The translations under genes and the position numbers were made by a program. DNA of 58,155 nucleotides. It comes from Pinguiococcus pyrenoidosus. Taxonomy: Eukaryota; Sar; Pinguiophyceae; Pinguiochrysidales; Pinguiochrysidaceae. The stretch spans positions 1 to 58,155 of the forward strand of contig JAAMXY010001206.1 of the NCBI GenBank assembly GCA_019677205.1, in the 5' to 3' direction. Each line of letters starts with the position of its first letter. Position 1 is the stretch's first letter. Positions 1-10,900 of this stretch are shown here, piece after piece. Below the pieces are notes generated by a model. It worked only from the letters and a program-made list of their open reading frames with translations. It was not told the DNA's origin and ran no database searches.

Positions 1-697
1 CTGATTGGTTGACGAAACCGTCTAATACTCTCCTCTGATTGGTCCACGTCACCACTTTTCGGCAGAAGGGGTGTTTTCCTGATTTTTAACCTGAACTTGT
101 TTACCTGAGAATCAAATCTCGAAGGCAGAAGCAGAGCTTCAGCCAGTTTCGAAGTTCAGGCTTGGAAGGCAGTTCGACAACTTCAACAACCTCAACCTCG
201 AGCATTTTCGTAGAATTTGCTCGTACAGACGGCCCAGCGAAGTCTCTCAACGATGGAAGCACCCTCAAAAGTATTCTGTGAAACTTCTTCTTTTGTGAAG
301 AATTATTCATTGACATGTCTATGCCTCCTATGCCGAATTCGGACTCCGGACTCCGGACTCCAAACCCCGGACCTCCGGACTCCAAACCTCGGACCTCCGG
401 ACTCCAAACCTCGGACCTCCGGACCACGGACTCCAAACCCCGGACCCAAAAAGAACCGAGTTCATTTCTTCGCGCACCGGTGTGGCAAGTCCAAGCGCTT
501 CGGGTCTGGTCCGGAACGCCCACCACTGGTCAAGAAGCTCGAGGCCTCTGGCACAGAGCCCTTTGGCCTTTTTCGCGCTTCGGCACGTTGCCTCTTCAAT
601 CCTTGGTCCGTCCCTTCCTTCGCTCCTCTCAGCTCCACACGGCCTCGCGCGGCTCTCAGCTCAATTGCTCGACGCCACCTCAGGAGCAGCAGGGCAA
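1..697. other. Left edge, no supported gene
   Basis: I see no coding exon with support in this stretch. It holds a GC-rich minisatellite (341-447) and otherwise unremarkable sequence that probably includes the 5' region of the dynein light chain gene that follows. Open frames here are low-complexity products of the minisatellite. Confidence 0.5.
341..447. repeat. Minisatellite, about 21-base unit
   Basis: Imperfect tandem copies built from the words ggactcc, aaacctc and ggacctcc, with a unit of roughly 21 bases and four to five copies. It reads as Pro/Ser/Thr-rich frames on both strands, which explains several spurious open frames around it. Confidence 0.85.
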
Positions 698-1051
698 ATG
701 GTAACCACGACCATGGAGAAAACGCTTGCTAGATGGCCGTCACCCCACTGACTTTCTTCCGACGCCCCTTTTCTCTCTGCCCGCCGCCCATCTTCGTAGA
801 CGTCCTGTGCACAGGCCATCCGGGACTGGGAGGCCAAGACGGAGAGCAAGGCGGACGAGGCGGAGGAGGTCAAGCTGTACTGCCAGATCCCTCCCATGAC
901 CAAGCTGGACAACACCCTCAACAGCCTGACGAATTGCAAGTACGTGGCGTCGTCGTCCCCTCGGATTTCAAGGTCTTTCCGGACCAGCCAGCAAGACCTC
1001 TCATGTTTGCTGCTGCTTCTGCTGCTTCTGCTGCTGCTGCTGCTGCTACTG

Positions 1052-1083
<32 letters not shown>

Positions 1084-1678
1084 TCTGCTACTGCTGCTGC
1101 TTCTGCTACTGCTGCTGCTTCTGCTGCTTCTGCTGCTTCTGCTTCTGCTCGGTCCATCTAGGATGCTCTCTCTGTCTACGAACAGCATCGACCGCCTCAT
1201 TCCCCTCAGCGGCATGAAGAGCCTCCAGATTCTGTCCATCGGGCGCAACCAGCTCAAGAAGGTGCCGCGTTTCTCGGCCTTCCCGCTTACAGCCGCTCTG
1301 CACCTCGGTTTCTCCTAAAGCTTTTGCACCCCGTCGGTGGCATCCACGTAGATCGAGAAGCTGGACGACGTGGCGGAGTCCCTGCAGGAGCTGTGGGCGT
1401 CGTACAACCTCATCGCGTCGCTGGACGGCCTGTCGTCCTTGCTCAACCTCACCACGCTGTACCTGGCCAACAACAAGATCGCCAGCTGGGACGAGCTGGA
1501 CAAGCTCAAGGAGCTGCCCAACCTGCGAGACATCCTCCTGTACGGCAACCCCGTCTACGGCGACTTGTCCGAGGAGGACATCCGCCTCAACATCCTCAAG
1601 CGCCTGCCGAACCTCCAGAAAATCGACGGAGACATGGTCACCCCCGCCGAGCGAGACGCCGCTCTCGGTGGCGACTGA
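698..1678 (+). CDS. DNAL1: Axonemal outer-arm dynein light chain 1 (LC1), leucine-rich repeat
   Basis: Proposed exons are 698-700 (start codon only, tentative), 815-939, 1162-1261 and 1352-1678, giving about 184 residues; LC1 proteins are about 190-200. After splicing the protein runs through QIPPMTKLD, a leucine-rich repeat series (MLSLSTNSIDRL, LQILSIGRNQLKK, LQELWASYNLIASLDG, LTTLYLANNKIASWDEL) and the C-terminal LNILKRLPNLQKIDG cap, which is the LC1 signature. LC1 binds the outer-arm dynein gamma heavy chain microtubule-binding domain in motile cilia. Introns 940-1161 and 1262-1351 have GT-AG ends and correct phases. The first exon is uncertain: an ATG at 698 is followed directly by a gtaacc donor, which would leave the start codon alone on exon 1; a further upstream start is possible. 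The 940-1161 intron contains a long CTG-type triplet repeat. Confidence 0.88.
1009..1149 (+). repeat. CTG/CTT/CTA triplet microsatellite inside a DNAL1 intron
   Basis: About 140 bases of nearly pure trinucleotide repeat (gctgct with gcttct and gctact variants), lying wholly within intron 940-1161. It is open in all three plus-strand frames locally, giving spurious poly-Leu, poly-Ala and poly-Cys/Ser reading frames. Confidence 0.95.
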
Positions 1679-1746
1679 GCGGCCTCGTCCTCGTGCTTTT
1701 GAAAGGTCAGACAATTGGGTAGAGGAAGATGTGGAGAGTGAGAGGA

Positions 1747-1754
1747 GATGTGTG

Positions 1755-1788
<34 letters not shown>

Positions 1789-1893
1789 GTGAGAGAGAGA
1801 GAGAGAGAGATTGAAAGAGAGTGAAAGAGATGGACGTACAAAAACACAAAAGCACAAAAAGCACAAAAAGCACAAAAGCACCAAAGCACAAAA
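1747..1893. repeat. Microsatellite cluster: (TG)n, (GA)n, (AAAAGCAC)n
   Basis: A TG tract (about 1749-1786), a GA tract (about 1790-1810) and several copies of an AAAGCAC-like word (about 1840-1892) fill the tail-to-tail gap between DNAL1 (stop 1678) and the armadillo gene (stop at 1914 on the minus strand). Confidence 0.95.
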
Positions 1894-1913
1894 GGCATGA
1901 ACAAGTTCGATTT

Positions 1914-4900
1914 TCATCCCGAAATGTCTTCGGCAGCGGCGCCCTCGACTCTCTCGAGGCTTCGCTCGAGAAACTGGGTGGTCTGGGCCTTGGCCCTCGG
2001 ATGCTTGTTGCGCTGCAGGATGTCCGCCCCGACCCCGATGATCTTGTCCTTGGCGCTCTGCGACGCACTCAGCAAGTTCTTGGCAGCGTTCTTCGCGCTC
2101 TGGCGCACCGCGTTGGAGGCGAGCTGCCCCACCGTGAGCGCCGCCTTGTACTGCAGTTGCTCGTCCGTGTTGCGGGAGCGGCCCAGCCGCAGCAGCGCCT
2201 GGATGCCGCCCTCCTCCGCGATGCGCAAATGGTTGTTGAAGTTGTCTGCCAGCTTGAGCAGCGCCATGCCGGCGTAGTGCCGCGGCTCGGCGTCCACGGC
2301 CATCATGGCCACCAGCGGTCTCAAGGCGCCGGCCTCGACCAGCTCGACTTGGTAGTCCCGGTTGGACGCCAGATGCGCCAGGGCGAAGGCGGCGTACTCC
2401 TGGCACTCCAGATCTTCCAAGGCCGCCAGCTGCACCAACGCGTCCATGCCTCCGGCCCTCGCCACCTCGGCGTGGAAGTCCGGCGCCTCGCACAGCAGCG
2501 CCAGGAAGTACGCGGCGGCTCTCTTGATCTCCACATCACCCAACATCGCCTGACGCACCACAGGCGGCAGCGCGCGAAGCGCCAGCAGCTCCACTTTGTT
2601 CTCGTCCGCCTCGGCCAGCGAGCCCAAGGCGTACACCGCGGTGTGGCGGCACTGCGTATCGTCCACCGCGCTGAGCGCCAGGATGGCACGGAAGCCGTCC
2701 TCATGGAACACCGCTCTCTTGTGCGCCTCCACTTGCGAGATGGCCACCGCGTTGAGAGCCAGCAACGCACATTGCTGGAGGCTGCAATCGGGGAACTTGG
2801 CCAAGTCCACCAAGGGCCGCAGAGCGCCTTCCTCGATGAGGCGGTCGCGGTTGTGGCGCGCGGTGCCCAGCGCCAGGCCGGCCAAGGCCAACGCGGCGTA
2901 GCGCTGAATCTCCAAGTCCGGGAATCTGGCGAGGAACATGAGCGGCCGTATGGCGCCGTCCTGGATGATGCGCGTCTTGTTGTCGCCGACGGCCAAGTTA
3001 CACAGCGCCAGCGTGGCGTAGCGCTGCGTGGCGATGTCCAGCGAGCGTGCCAGACTGAACAGCACCGGCAAGGTGTCGGCCTCCAGCAGGTCGTCACGAA
3101 GGTCGTTGGACATGGACAGGCACGCGATGGCACGCGCGGCGTCGCGCTGGACTCGGGCGTCGTCATGTCTTGCCACGGCCACCAACACGGACACGCCACC
3201 CTGACGCACCAGATCCGTTTGCACCTCCAGCGCGTCGGCGAGGTTGGCCAGGGCGAAGACACAGTCGCGCTTGACGCCCAAGTCGTCTCGCAGGGCGCCC
3301 AGCAGGATCCGCTCCAAAGCGCCCTGGCGCACCAGCGCGCCGCGGTTCTCGCTCTTGGTGCTGAAGGCCGCGAACGCCGCCGCGGCGGTGCGTTGGAAGT
3401 CCAGCAGCGGACTCTGAGCTAGTGCTAGGAACGGCGCCAGATGCCCGTCCTGCACGATCCGCACGCGCACGTCGGGGTTGGTGGCCAAGAAGCGCAAGGC
3501 CAGGCTAGCGTATCGCTGCGTGGTCTCTTGCGGGTGCTCGCTCAGCGCCACGAGCGTGTGGAAGGCCGCCTGCGTCTCCTGCTCGTACACGTCGCTCTGC
3601 GCTTCCTCGTTGCTGCACAGGTTCGCCAGGCACCTCGCGCAGTCCTGCCGGACCTCCGGATGCTCTTCTCGCGCCAATCTCACGAGAGCGCCAACCACGC
3701 CGCTGCTCACCATCTCGAGTTGGTTCTCCGGCTCTTCGCTGAGGTTGGCCAGCAGGCCGGCGCACTGGCATGCCAGATCATCGTTCGCCCAGGTGACGCA
3801 GCGGGTCACCGGCGACATGACGCCGGCCTCCAGAATGGGCCGCTTGAGGTCGTCTCGCAAGCTCAGGTGACGCAGGGCCTGGACGGCCAGCAGCTGCAGC
3901 GCCAGCGCCTTACTGTTGCACAACTGTATCAGCGCGGCGATGCCGCCTTGCTGCGCCACCTCCAGCTTCTGCGCGTCGTTGGCACACAGGTCTCGTAGGG
4001 CCGTGGCCGCCTGCGTCCGCGTCTTCATTTGCGGGACGCAGAGCAGATGGAACAGCGCGCGCAGGGCGTCGTGCTCGACGAGACTGTCGTGGGATGACAA
4101 GTTGGGCGCCAGCTTGCGCAGCGCCAGCGCCGCGTGATACTGACACTCGGCGTCGGGACTCGTGGCCAGCGCCACGAGACCCTCAACGCCGCTGTCCAGC
4201 ACCTGCGCCTGATACCCGACGTTGGACAGGAGATTGGCGACGGCGCGACTGGCCTCGCGATGGATGTCGAGAACTTGGTGCCGCAGGCAGCTCAGCAACA
4301 CCTGGCCGGCCCCGGCGGCACTCAAGGCCGCGTGCGTCTCCAGATCTTCCGCCAAGTTGGCCACGGCGCCCAAGCTGTGTCTAGCTACGTCGGCGTCGCC
4401 GCTCTGTGCCAGGAACACCAGCGCGACACCGCAGCTTCGCGCGAGGGCCTCACGGCCATTTGCGCTGCGCGACAAACTACACAGGCACGCCGCCACCTCT
4501 CGCTGTATCTCCAGCTCGACGCTCTGGCCGCCCCTCGCCAGACTGGTCATCAGCGTTGGCGTCAGCATCGATGCCCAGTTGTCCTCGCAAGTGGCCAACC
4601 GTCGCAGCGCTGCCAACGCCAGACACTGTGCATGGACGTTGCGACTCTCGGCCAGTGACACCAAAGGCGCCAGCGCGCCGCCGCGGCCCAGAGCGCCCAG
4701 GTAGTGCTCGTTGGAGCAAAGGTTGGCGATGGCAAAGGCGGCGTAGAGCCGCGTGTCGGCGTCGGGTCGCTGCGCCAGTTGGAGGAGCATGCCTAAGAAG
4801 TGTTGCCCGGCCAAGGCGTCGTGGTTGTCTTCGTTGGCGCACAGGTTGCTAAGGGCCATGAGCGCGTGGCGCTGCGCATGGGCATCGGCGTCGTCTCTAG

Positions 4901-7900
4901 CCAGCGCCAGGAGCGGCGCCAGGCCGCCGTGGATCACCGTCTGCGCCTGGGTCACCACGGCGTTGGCCATGTTGCACAGGCAGATGGCGCCGTAGCGTCG
5001 GGCGTCGGCGTCGTCGTCGCCGCTCATCAACACCGCCGCTTGCAGCCCTCCGCCGCGCGTCATGAGGCCTCTCGTGCTCACGTTGGCGCTCAGGTTGCAC
5101 ATGGCCATGATGGCGTAGCGCTTCGCTTCCAGGTCGCCGCTCTCGCACAGCGCCACCAGGGCGGCGCACATGCCCGACTTGGCCAACGCCACCTGGTTGG
5201 CAGCGGCGCAGCCCAAGTTGTACAGCGCCAGCGCGGCGGCGCGCTGCATCTCGGCAGTGGCGCTGTTGGCGAGATGAAGCAGAGGCGTCGTGGCGCCGGC
5301 GTCCACCAACGCCACGCGATTCATGCGATGGGACGCCAGGTTGCAAATGGTCATGGCGGCGTAGCGCCGCAGCTCTTTGGCGCTGTCTCGCGCGCAGAGC
5401 TGAAGCAGCGGCGCGACGAAACCTCGGCGTTGCATCTCCAGCTGGTTCAGTGGGTGTGTTGCGAGGTTGCACGTGGCCATGAGGGCATACTTGGTAACTG
5501 CGACGCGCGATTCGATGGCGCCGTCCCTCTCTTGCGATGGGCGTAGAAGCGCCAGCAGCGGCGCCAGCGCGCCGCTCTCCACCACCCGAACGTGATTGTC
5601 CACATGTGCGCAGATGTTGCAAAGCGCCATACCAGCGAAGACACGCACCCCAGCGTCGTGGCTATCCAGCAGCGCCAGCAGCCCCGGTAGGGCGCCCGCG
5701 TCCACGATCTTCTTCTGGTTGTCCTTGGCGGCGCCCAGGCGGTACAGCAGCCGCGCGGCGAAGCGGTGGCAGCTGTCGAAGCGCGACGCCAGCAAAGTAT
5801 TCAGGGGTCTCAGCACGCCCAACTGCACCAGCAGCAGCTGCTGACGCGTCGTCACCGCCAAGTTACCCAGCGCCATTGCGGCGTCTCTGGCGCAGCGCTC
5901 TTCCTCGGCGGACGCCAGCTTGAACAGCGTCTGCAGCTCTGCTGCGCCGAAGGCGCCACTTTGGTGATCGGGATGTGACGCCAGACTCGCCAAGCATCTG
6001 GCGCACTCGGCGCGAGTATCCGCAGCACCGCGCTGCGCCAGAGCGTCTAGGGCGGCGAAGACGCCGTCCTTCACCAGCAGCAGCTGGTTGTCCTCGTGCT
6101 CCGCCAAGTTGGCCAGCGTGCCGGCCAGCTGCGGCGCCAGGTCGGCGTCGTCGGTGGCGGACAGCGCCAGGAGAGGCCGCAGGACGCCCAGCTGCACGAG
6201 AGGCTGCTTGAGCCGCGAGGCCAGCGACAGGTGCCGTAGTGCGGCGCAGGCCAGGACCTTTAAGGGGAGGTCGTCGTCACTGGCGAGAGAGATGATGGCA
6301 TCCATCCCACCGGCCTCGGCCAAGGGCTCTCTCACAGCTGGGTTGGCGGCGAAGTCGCGCAATGCGGAGGCGGCCTCTCTCCGAGTGTTCAAGTCGCGCA
6401 GCGTCAACAGCGCCAGGAGAGGCTTGAGCGCGCTCTTGTGCACCACGACGTCGTGCGTGCTGAAGTTGCCGCTTAGGCGGCGGTAGATGAGAGCGGCGTT
6501 CAACAGCATCTCGTTGTCCGCCGCACGACTCGCGTGCGTGAGCGACCGCACGCCGTCGCTCTCCAAGAACAACGCGTGCGTCGCGCGGGTGCTCAGCAAG
6601 TTGGCCACGCCGCGTGCCGCCTCGCGCGCCACCGCCACGTGGCGAGAGCGCATGAGGAGCGCCAGCTCGTGCAAGGCGTTGCCGCTCTCCGCCAGCCCTC
6701 GGTGCGTGCGCTTGTCTTCTGCGCAGTTGGCGATGGCGCCCAGCGCCATCCGCGCCGTCTCGACATCGGCGTTGTTCGCCAGCTTGAAGAGCAAGGTGAG
6801 GCAGTCGGACGTGACGGTGGCCACGCGGTTCAAGGGCGCCTCACTCAAGGCGCAGAGGCACGCTGCGACTTCTCGCTGCGTCTCCAGCTCGTTCACGTCC
6901 TTGTAGGTTGCCAGCACCTGATGCAGCCCAAGCTCCACCATCTGCCTTCGGGTGGCGTCGTTGCTGGCCAGACGCCGTAGCGTGCTGAGGGCGTGCGTGC
7001 ATGTGCGGATCTGCCGCAGCACGCGAGACGCGGCGATGAGCGGCGGGATGGCCGAAGGCAACGCTGGCCTCGTCGTCTCTTCCTTCGCCAGCTTGTTGAG
7101 TGCGAAGGCCGCATTGAATCGCGTCTCGTCGTCCTCCACTTGGAGACTCCCTACCAAGGCAGCGACGGCGTCGTGCTCGAGGAGGGACGCGTGGCTCGAC
7201 GCCTCCAGTGCGAGAGTCCCGAGCGCCAGGGCGGCGTAGCGCCGACCTTCCTTGTCGTATCCCAAGGCCTCAAAGCTGAGGCTCTCGAGGCGCTGCCCAT
7301 CCGACACGTCCCTCTCCGATTCCTCTCCCGGCTTCACCGGCTCTCCATGGGTGTCGAGGAGCCTCCAGGGCCTGGCGTCGCCTCTCGCGAGTTGGACCAG
7401 CGGCGCCAGCACGTCAGCGTGGCGGAGAGCTGGCTGGCTGTCCGCCACCGACGCCAGATTGAAGCACGCCAGAGCGGCGTACCTGGCAGCCACGGCGTCC
7501 GCCGTGCTCAGCAGCTGCGCCAGGCTGTCGACACACTGGGCGTCCAGGAGCGTCTCGTGGGTATCGAAGTTGGCGCTGAAGTTCGCCGCAGCGCGCGCCA
7601 CTTCACGCAGCAAGGCCACGTCGTCGACGTGGACGTCCAAAGGATCCATCAGGAAGTGGGCGCCTCTCCCTCGCAGGATCTTCGCATGCGTCAAGTCGCT
7701 TTCGGCCAGGTTGGCCACGGCGCCTAGCGCGTAGCGCGCCACGATGGCGTCGCCGCTCTCGCACAGCATCACCACGTCTTCGAGAATGTCTTCGTCCACG
7801 ACGCCGAGCTTGTTGTCCTCGTTCAGCGCCAACGCCTGGAGACACGCCGCGGCCTCTCTCTGCACGTCCACGTCGTGCGTCGCTCTGGCGCCGATGCTGA

Positions 7901-10900
7901 GCGGCTCGAAGGCGCCGGCCAACACCAGCTCTCTGCGCGCGGCGGGCGCGGCCGCCAGCGCGCGCAAAGTGGCCAGCGCCGTTTTCTGGTCGTCGGCGTC
8001 GTCGCTGCAGGCCAGCGAGATGATGGGCGGCAGGCCGCCCTCTCGCAAGATGTCGGGTCGGCGACTCTCGTCGGCGCTCAGGTTGCACAACGCATAAGCA
8101 ATGGCGCGCTGGGTCTCCAAGTCCGCGGCGTTGGCCACGGTGATGAGCGGCGAGAGCGCCCCACCTTGGAGCACCGGCTCGTGGAGCGCCTCGTCCGAGG
8201 CGATGTTGCCGATGGCCACAGCGCCGAAAAGACGGTAGGTGGCGTCGGCGGCGCACAGGAAGGACACCAGGTTCGCCATATCCAGGGCCTCGAGGACGGA
8301 CAGTGGGTTGTCTCCCACGCAGCCGCAGAGACTGAGGTTGCAAAGCGTGGCCAGCACCTCCATCTGCAGCTCCACATCGTCGCTCTTGGCCAGCTTCAGC
8401 AGCCCTTCCAACGCGCCCAGCCTCACCAGCTCCACGCGCATCTCCTCGTCGCAGGCCAAGCCTCTCAGCGCCGCCACGGCGCGAAGTTGGAGGGGCGTGT
8501 GGTTGGAGCTCAAGGCGTCGAGGAGCGTCGGGACGCAGCCCTCTTCTTGAATGACTCGCAGGTTCACCAAGCTGGCGGAGAGGTTGGCCACGCAGAAGGT
8601 AGCGGACGTGCGGATCTCCAAGTCGTCCGCCAGCATCAGCGTCGCCACGAGCTCCACCACGCCGGAAGCCACGAGGCGCTGATGATTCACTCTCGCGGCC
8701 GCGAGGTTGGTAAGTCCGAACACGGCGTAGCGCTGGCTCTCGAGATCACCGTTGTCTCTCCTTGCCAGCGACAGCATCGACGCCAAGGCGCCTTCATTCA
8801 AGATCTTCTCTTGGTTGCTGGCGTTGGTGGCCAGGTTCGCGACGCCCATGGCCGCGAAGCGCTGGCACAGGAAGTCCGGACTTGCCAGCGCCGCCACCAG
8901 CGGTGGCAGCGCGCCTTCCGCCACGATGGCGCCGGTGTATTCGTACTCCGCGGACAGGTTGGCCATGGCACGCACGGCCTCTCTCTGGACGTCGACGCTC
9001 TTGCTACGCAGCGTGTGCTTCAGGTGCTGCAGCAGGCCGGCCTCGGCCATGACGCCCTGGTTCTCCAGCGCCTCGGCCAGGTTGGCCAGCACGCCGGCGC
9101 TCTGGTGCACCGTCTCCACGTCGGCGCTGTGTACGAAGTCCAGCAAGACGTCCAGGCCTCCGGCACGCACGATGGCCACCTTGTTGGCCTCGGCGAGGCT
9201 GAGGTTGCGTAGCGTGGCTGCCACTTCTCGCCGCACTTCCACGTCTTCGCTGGCGCCCAGGTGCAGCAGCGGCGGCAGGCCGCCCAACTCGACAAACTGC
9301 GCCCGGCACTTTTGCGTGAGGCACAGCTGACGAACGGCGAAGCATGCTTGCAGATGCGTGTCTTTGTCCGGCGACTGCAGCAGGTGCACCAGAGGCCGCA
9401 ACATGCCCATGCGCTCGCAGGCGCGGTGGTTCTCCTCGACGGACGCCACGTTGTTGAGCGCGAAGGCCGCCGCTCTCTTGGTCTCCAGGTCGTCGCTCTT
9501 CAGCGCCACCGGCATGAGAGACGCGACGGCGCCGCCGTCGAACAGCTCCTGCTGGTTCTCTCTGTTGACGGCCAGGTTGCCGATGCCCAAGACGGCATAT
9601 CTCTGGGTCACGACGTCGTCGCTGTGGTTGAGCGTTGAGACAAAGGCCGCGATGCCGCCGCTCTTGATGAGCTTTCGCTGGGAGTCGCGCTTGGCGGCGA
9701 AGAGCGCCAGAGCACGCGCCACTTCGCGCCGCACCTCCACGTGCTTGGAGGCGCTGAGCTGCAGCAGCGGCCGCAGGACGCCCTCATCCAGCATGCGACG
9801 CTGCGTGCGGCCCTCCACCATCTCGGCCATGTTGGCCAACGCGGCGCTGGCGTGAATCTCTCGCTCCGCATCTTGGCTTTGTAGCAGCGCGACGAGTGCC
9901 GGCACCACGCCGTTCCTTGCCATGCTGACCTTGTTCTCCTCGGAGAGAGACAGGTTGCAAAGCACCGCCGCCACCTCGCGCTGGACTTCCACACTTTCCG
10001 TCCTGGCGGCCAAGATGAGCGGCTCCAGCACGCCTTCTCGGACCAGCCGCAGGCGGAAAGTGGTGTGCGTGGCCAGGCCGCGCAGCGCCGCCACCGCCTG
10101 GAACTGCACGTTCATGGAGGTGTCGGTGCTGGGAAAGGCGTAGGTGATGAGCGTCTTGAGGCAGCCGGCCTCCACCACGCGCGACAGGTTGTCGGAGTTG
10201 GCGCACAGGTTGCCCAATGCGAACACGGCGTGCTGGCGGCACTTCACATCGCGGTGCTTGCTGAAGCTGGCCAGCGCGGGCAGCGCGGCGTCCAGCAGCT
10301 GCTCGTGGTTCTCTCGCGAGACGCTCAGGTTGGCCAGCACCAGCAGGCAGTAGCGCGTGGTCTCGAAGTCCGCGCGGCTCTTGGGATCCAGCGCCAAAGT
10401 CACCTCCTCCACCACGGTGTCCAGCACACGCAGCATCTTCGGCTGATTCTTCACGTTGGAGCTGAGGTTGCAAAGCGCCATGGCAGCCATTCGGGTGCAT
10501 CCGTCGTCATCCGATTTCATCAGCGCCAGAAGCGGCGGCAACGCGCCCAGCCTCAGGATGTGATCGCCGACGTCGATGCTGGCTGCTAGGTTGCCTAGGC
10601 ACCTGGCGGCCTCCCTCGCGACGCTCGCGAAGCCGCTGTCCAGCACGTCCACGAGCGGCTCCAGCGCGCCGGCGTCCACCACGCGGTCCATGTTCTGCAC
10701 CAACTCGCTGAGGTTGGCCAGTGCGCAGCAGGCCATGCGCGACGTGTGGACGTTGGCGTCGTTGATGGCCGCCACCAGCGGCTCCAGCCCCCCACTGCGG
10801 CAGATGTCGCCCTTGTTCTGCTCCGCGAAGCTCAGGGTGCAGAGCGCAGGTAGAACCTCCCTCTGGATCTCCGGCTGGCGCGTGCGGCTCAGGTACAACA

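Noticed and set aside
896-1318. Open frame with a run of about 60 leucines
   Set aside because: It reads through the DNAL1 intron triplet repeat. Splicing out 940-1161 restores the LC1 leucine-rich repeat.
1821-3422. 533-codon plus-strand frame, and similar plus-strand frames along the armadillo gene such as 7875-9212
   Set aside because: They are antisense shadows of the armadillo exon, caused by GC-rich codon use. They lack any domain, while the minus strand is clear ARM repeat.
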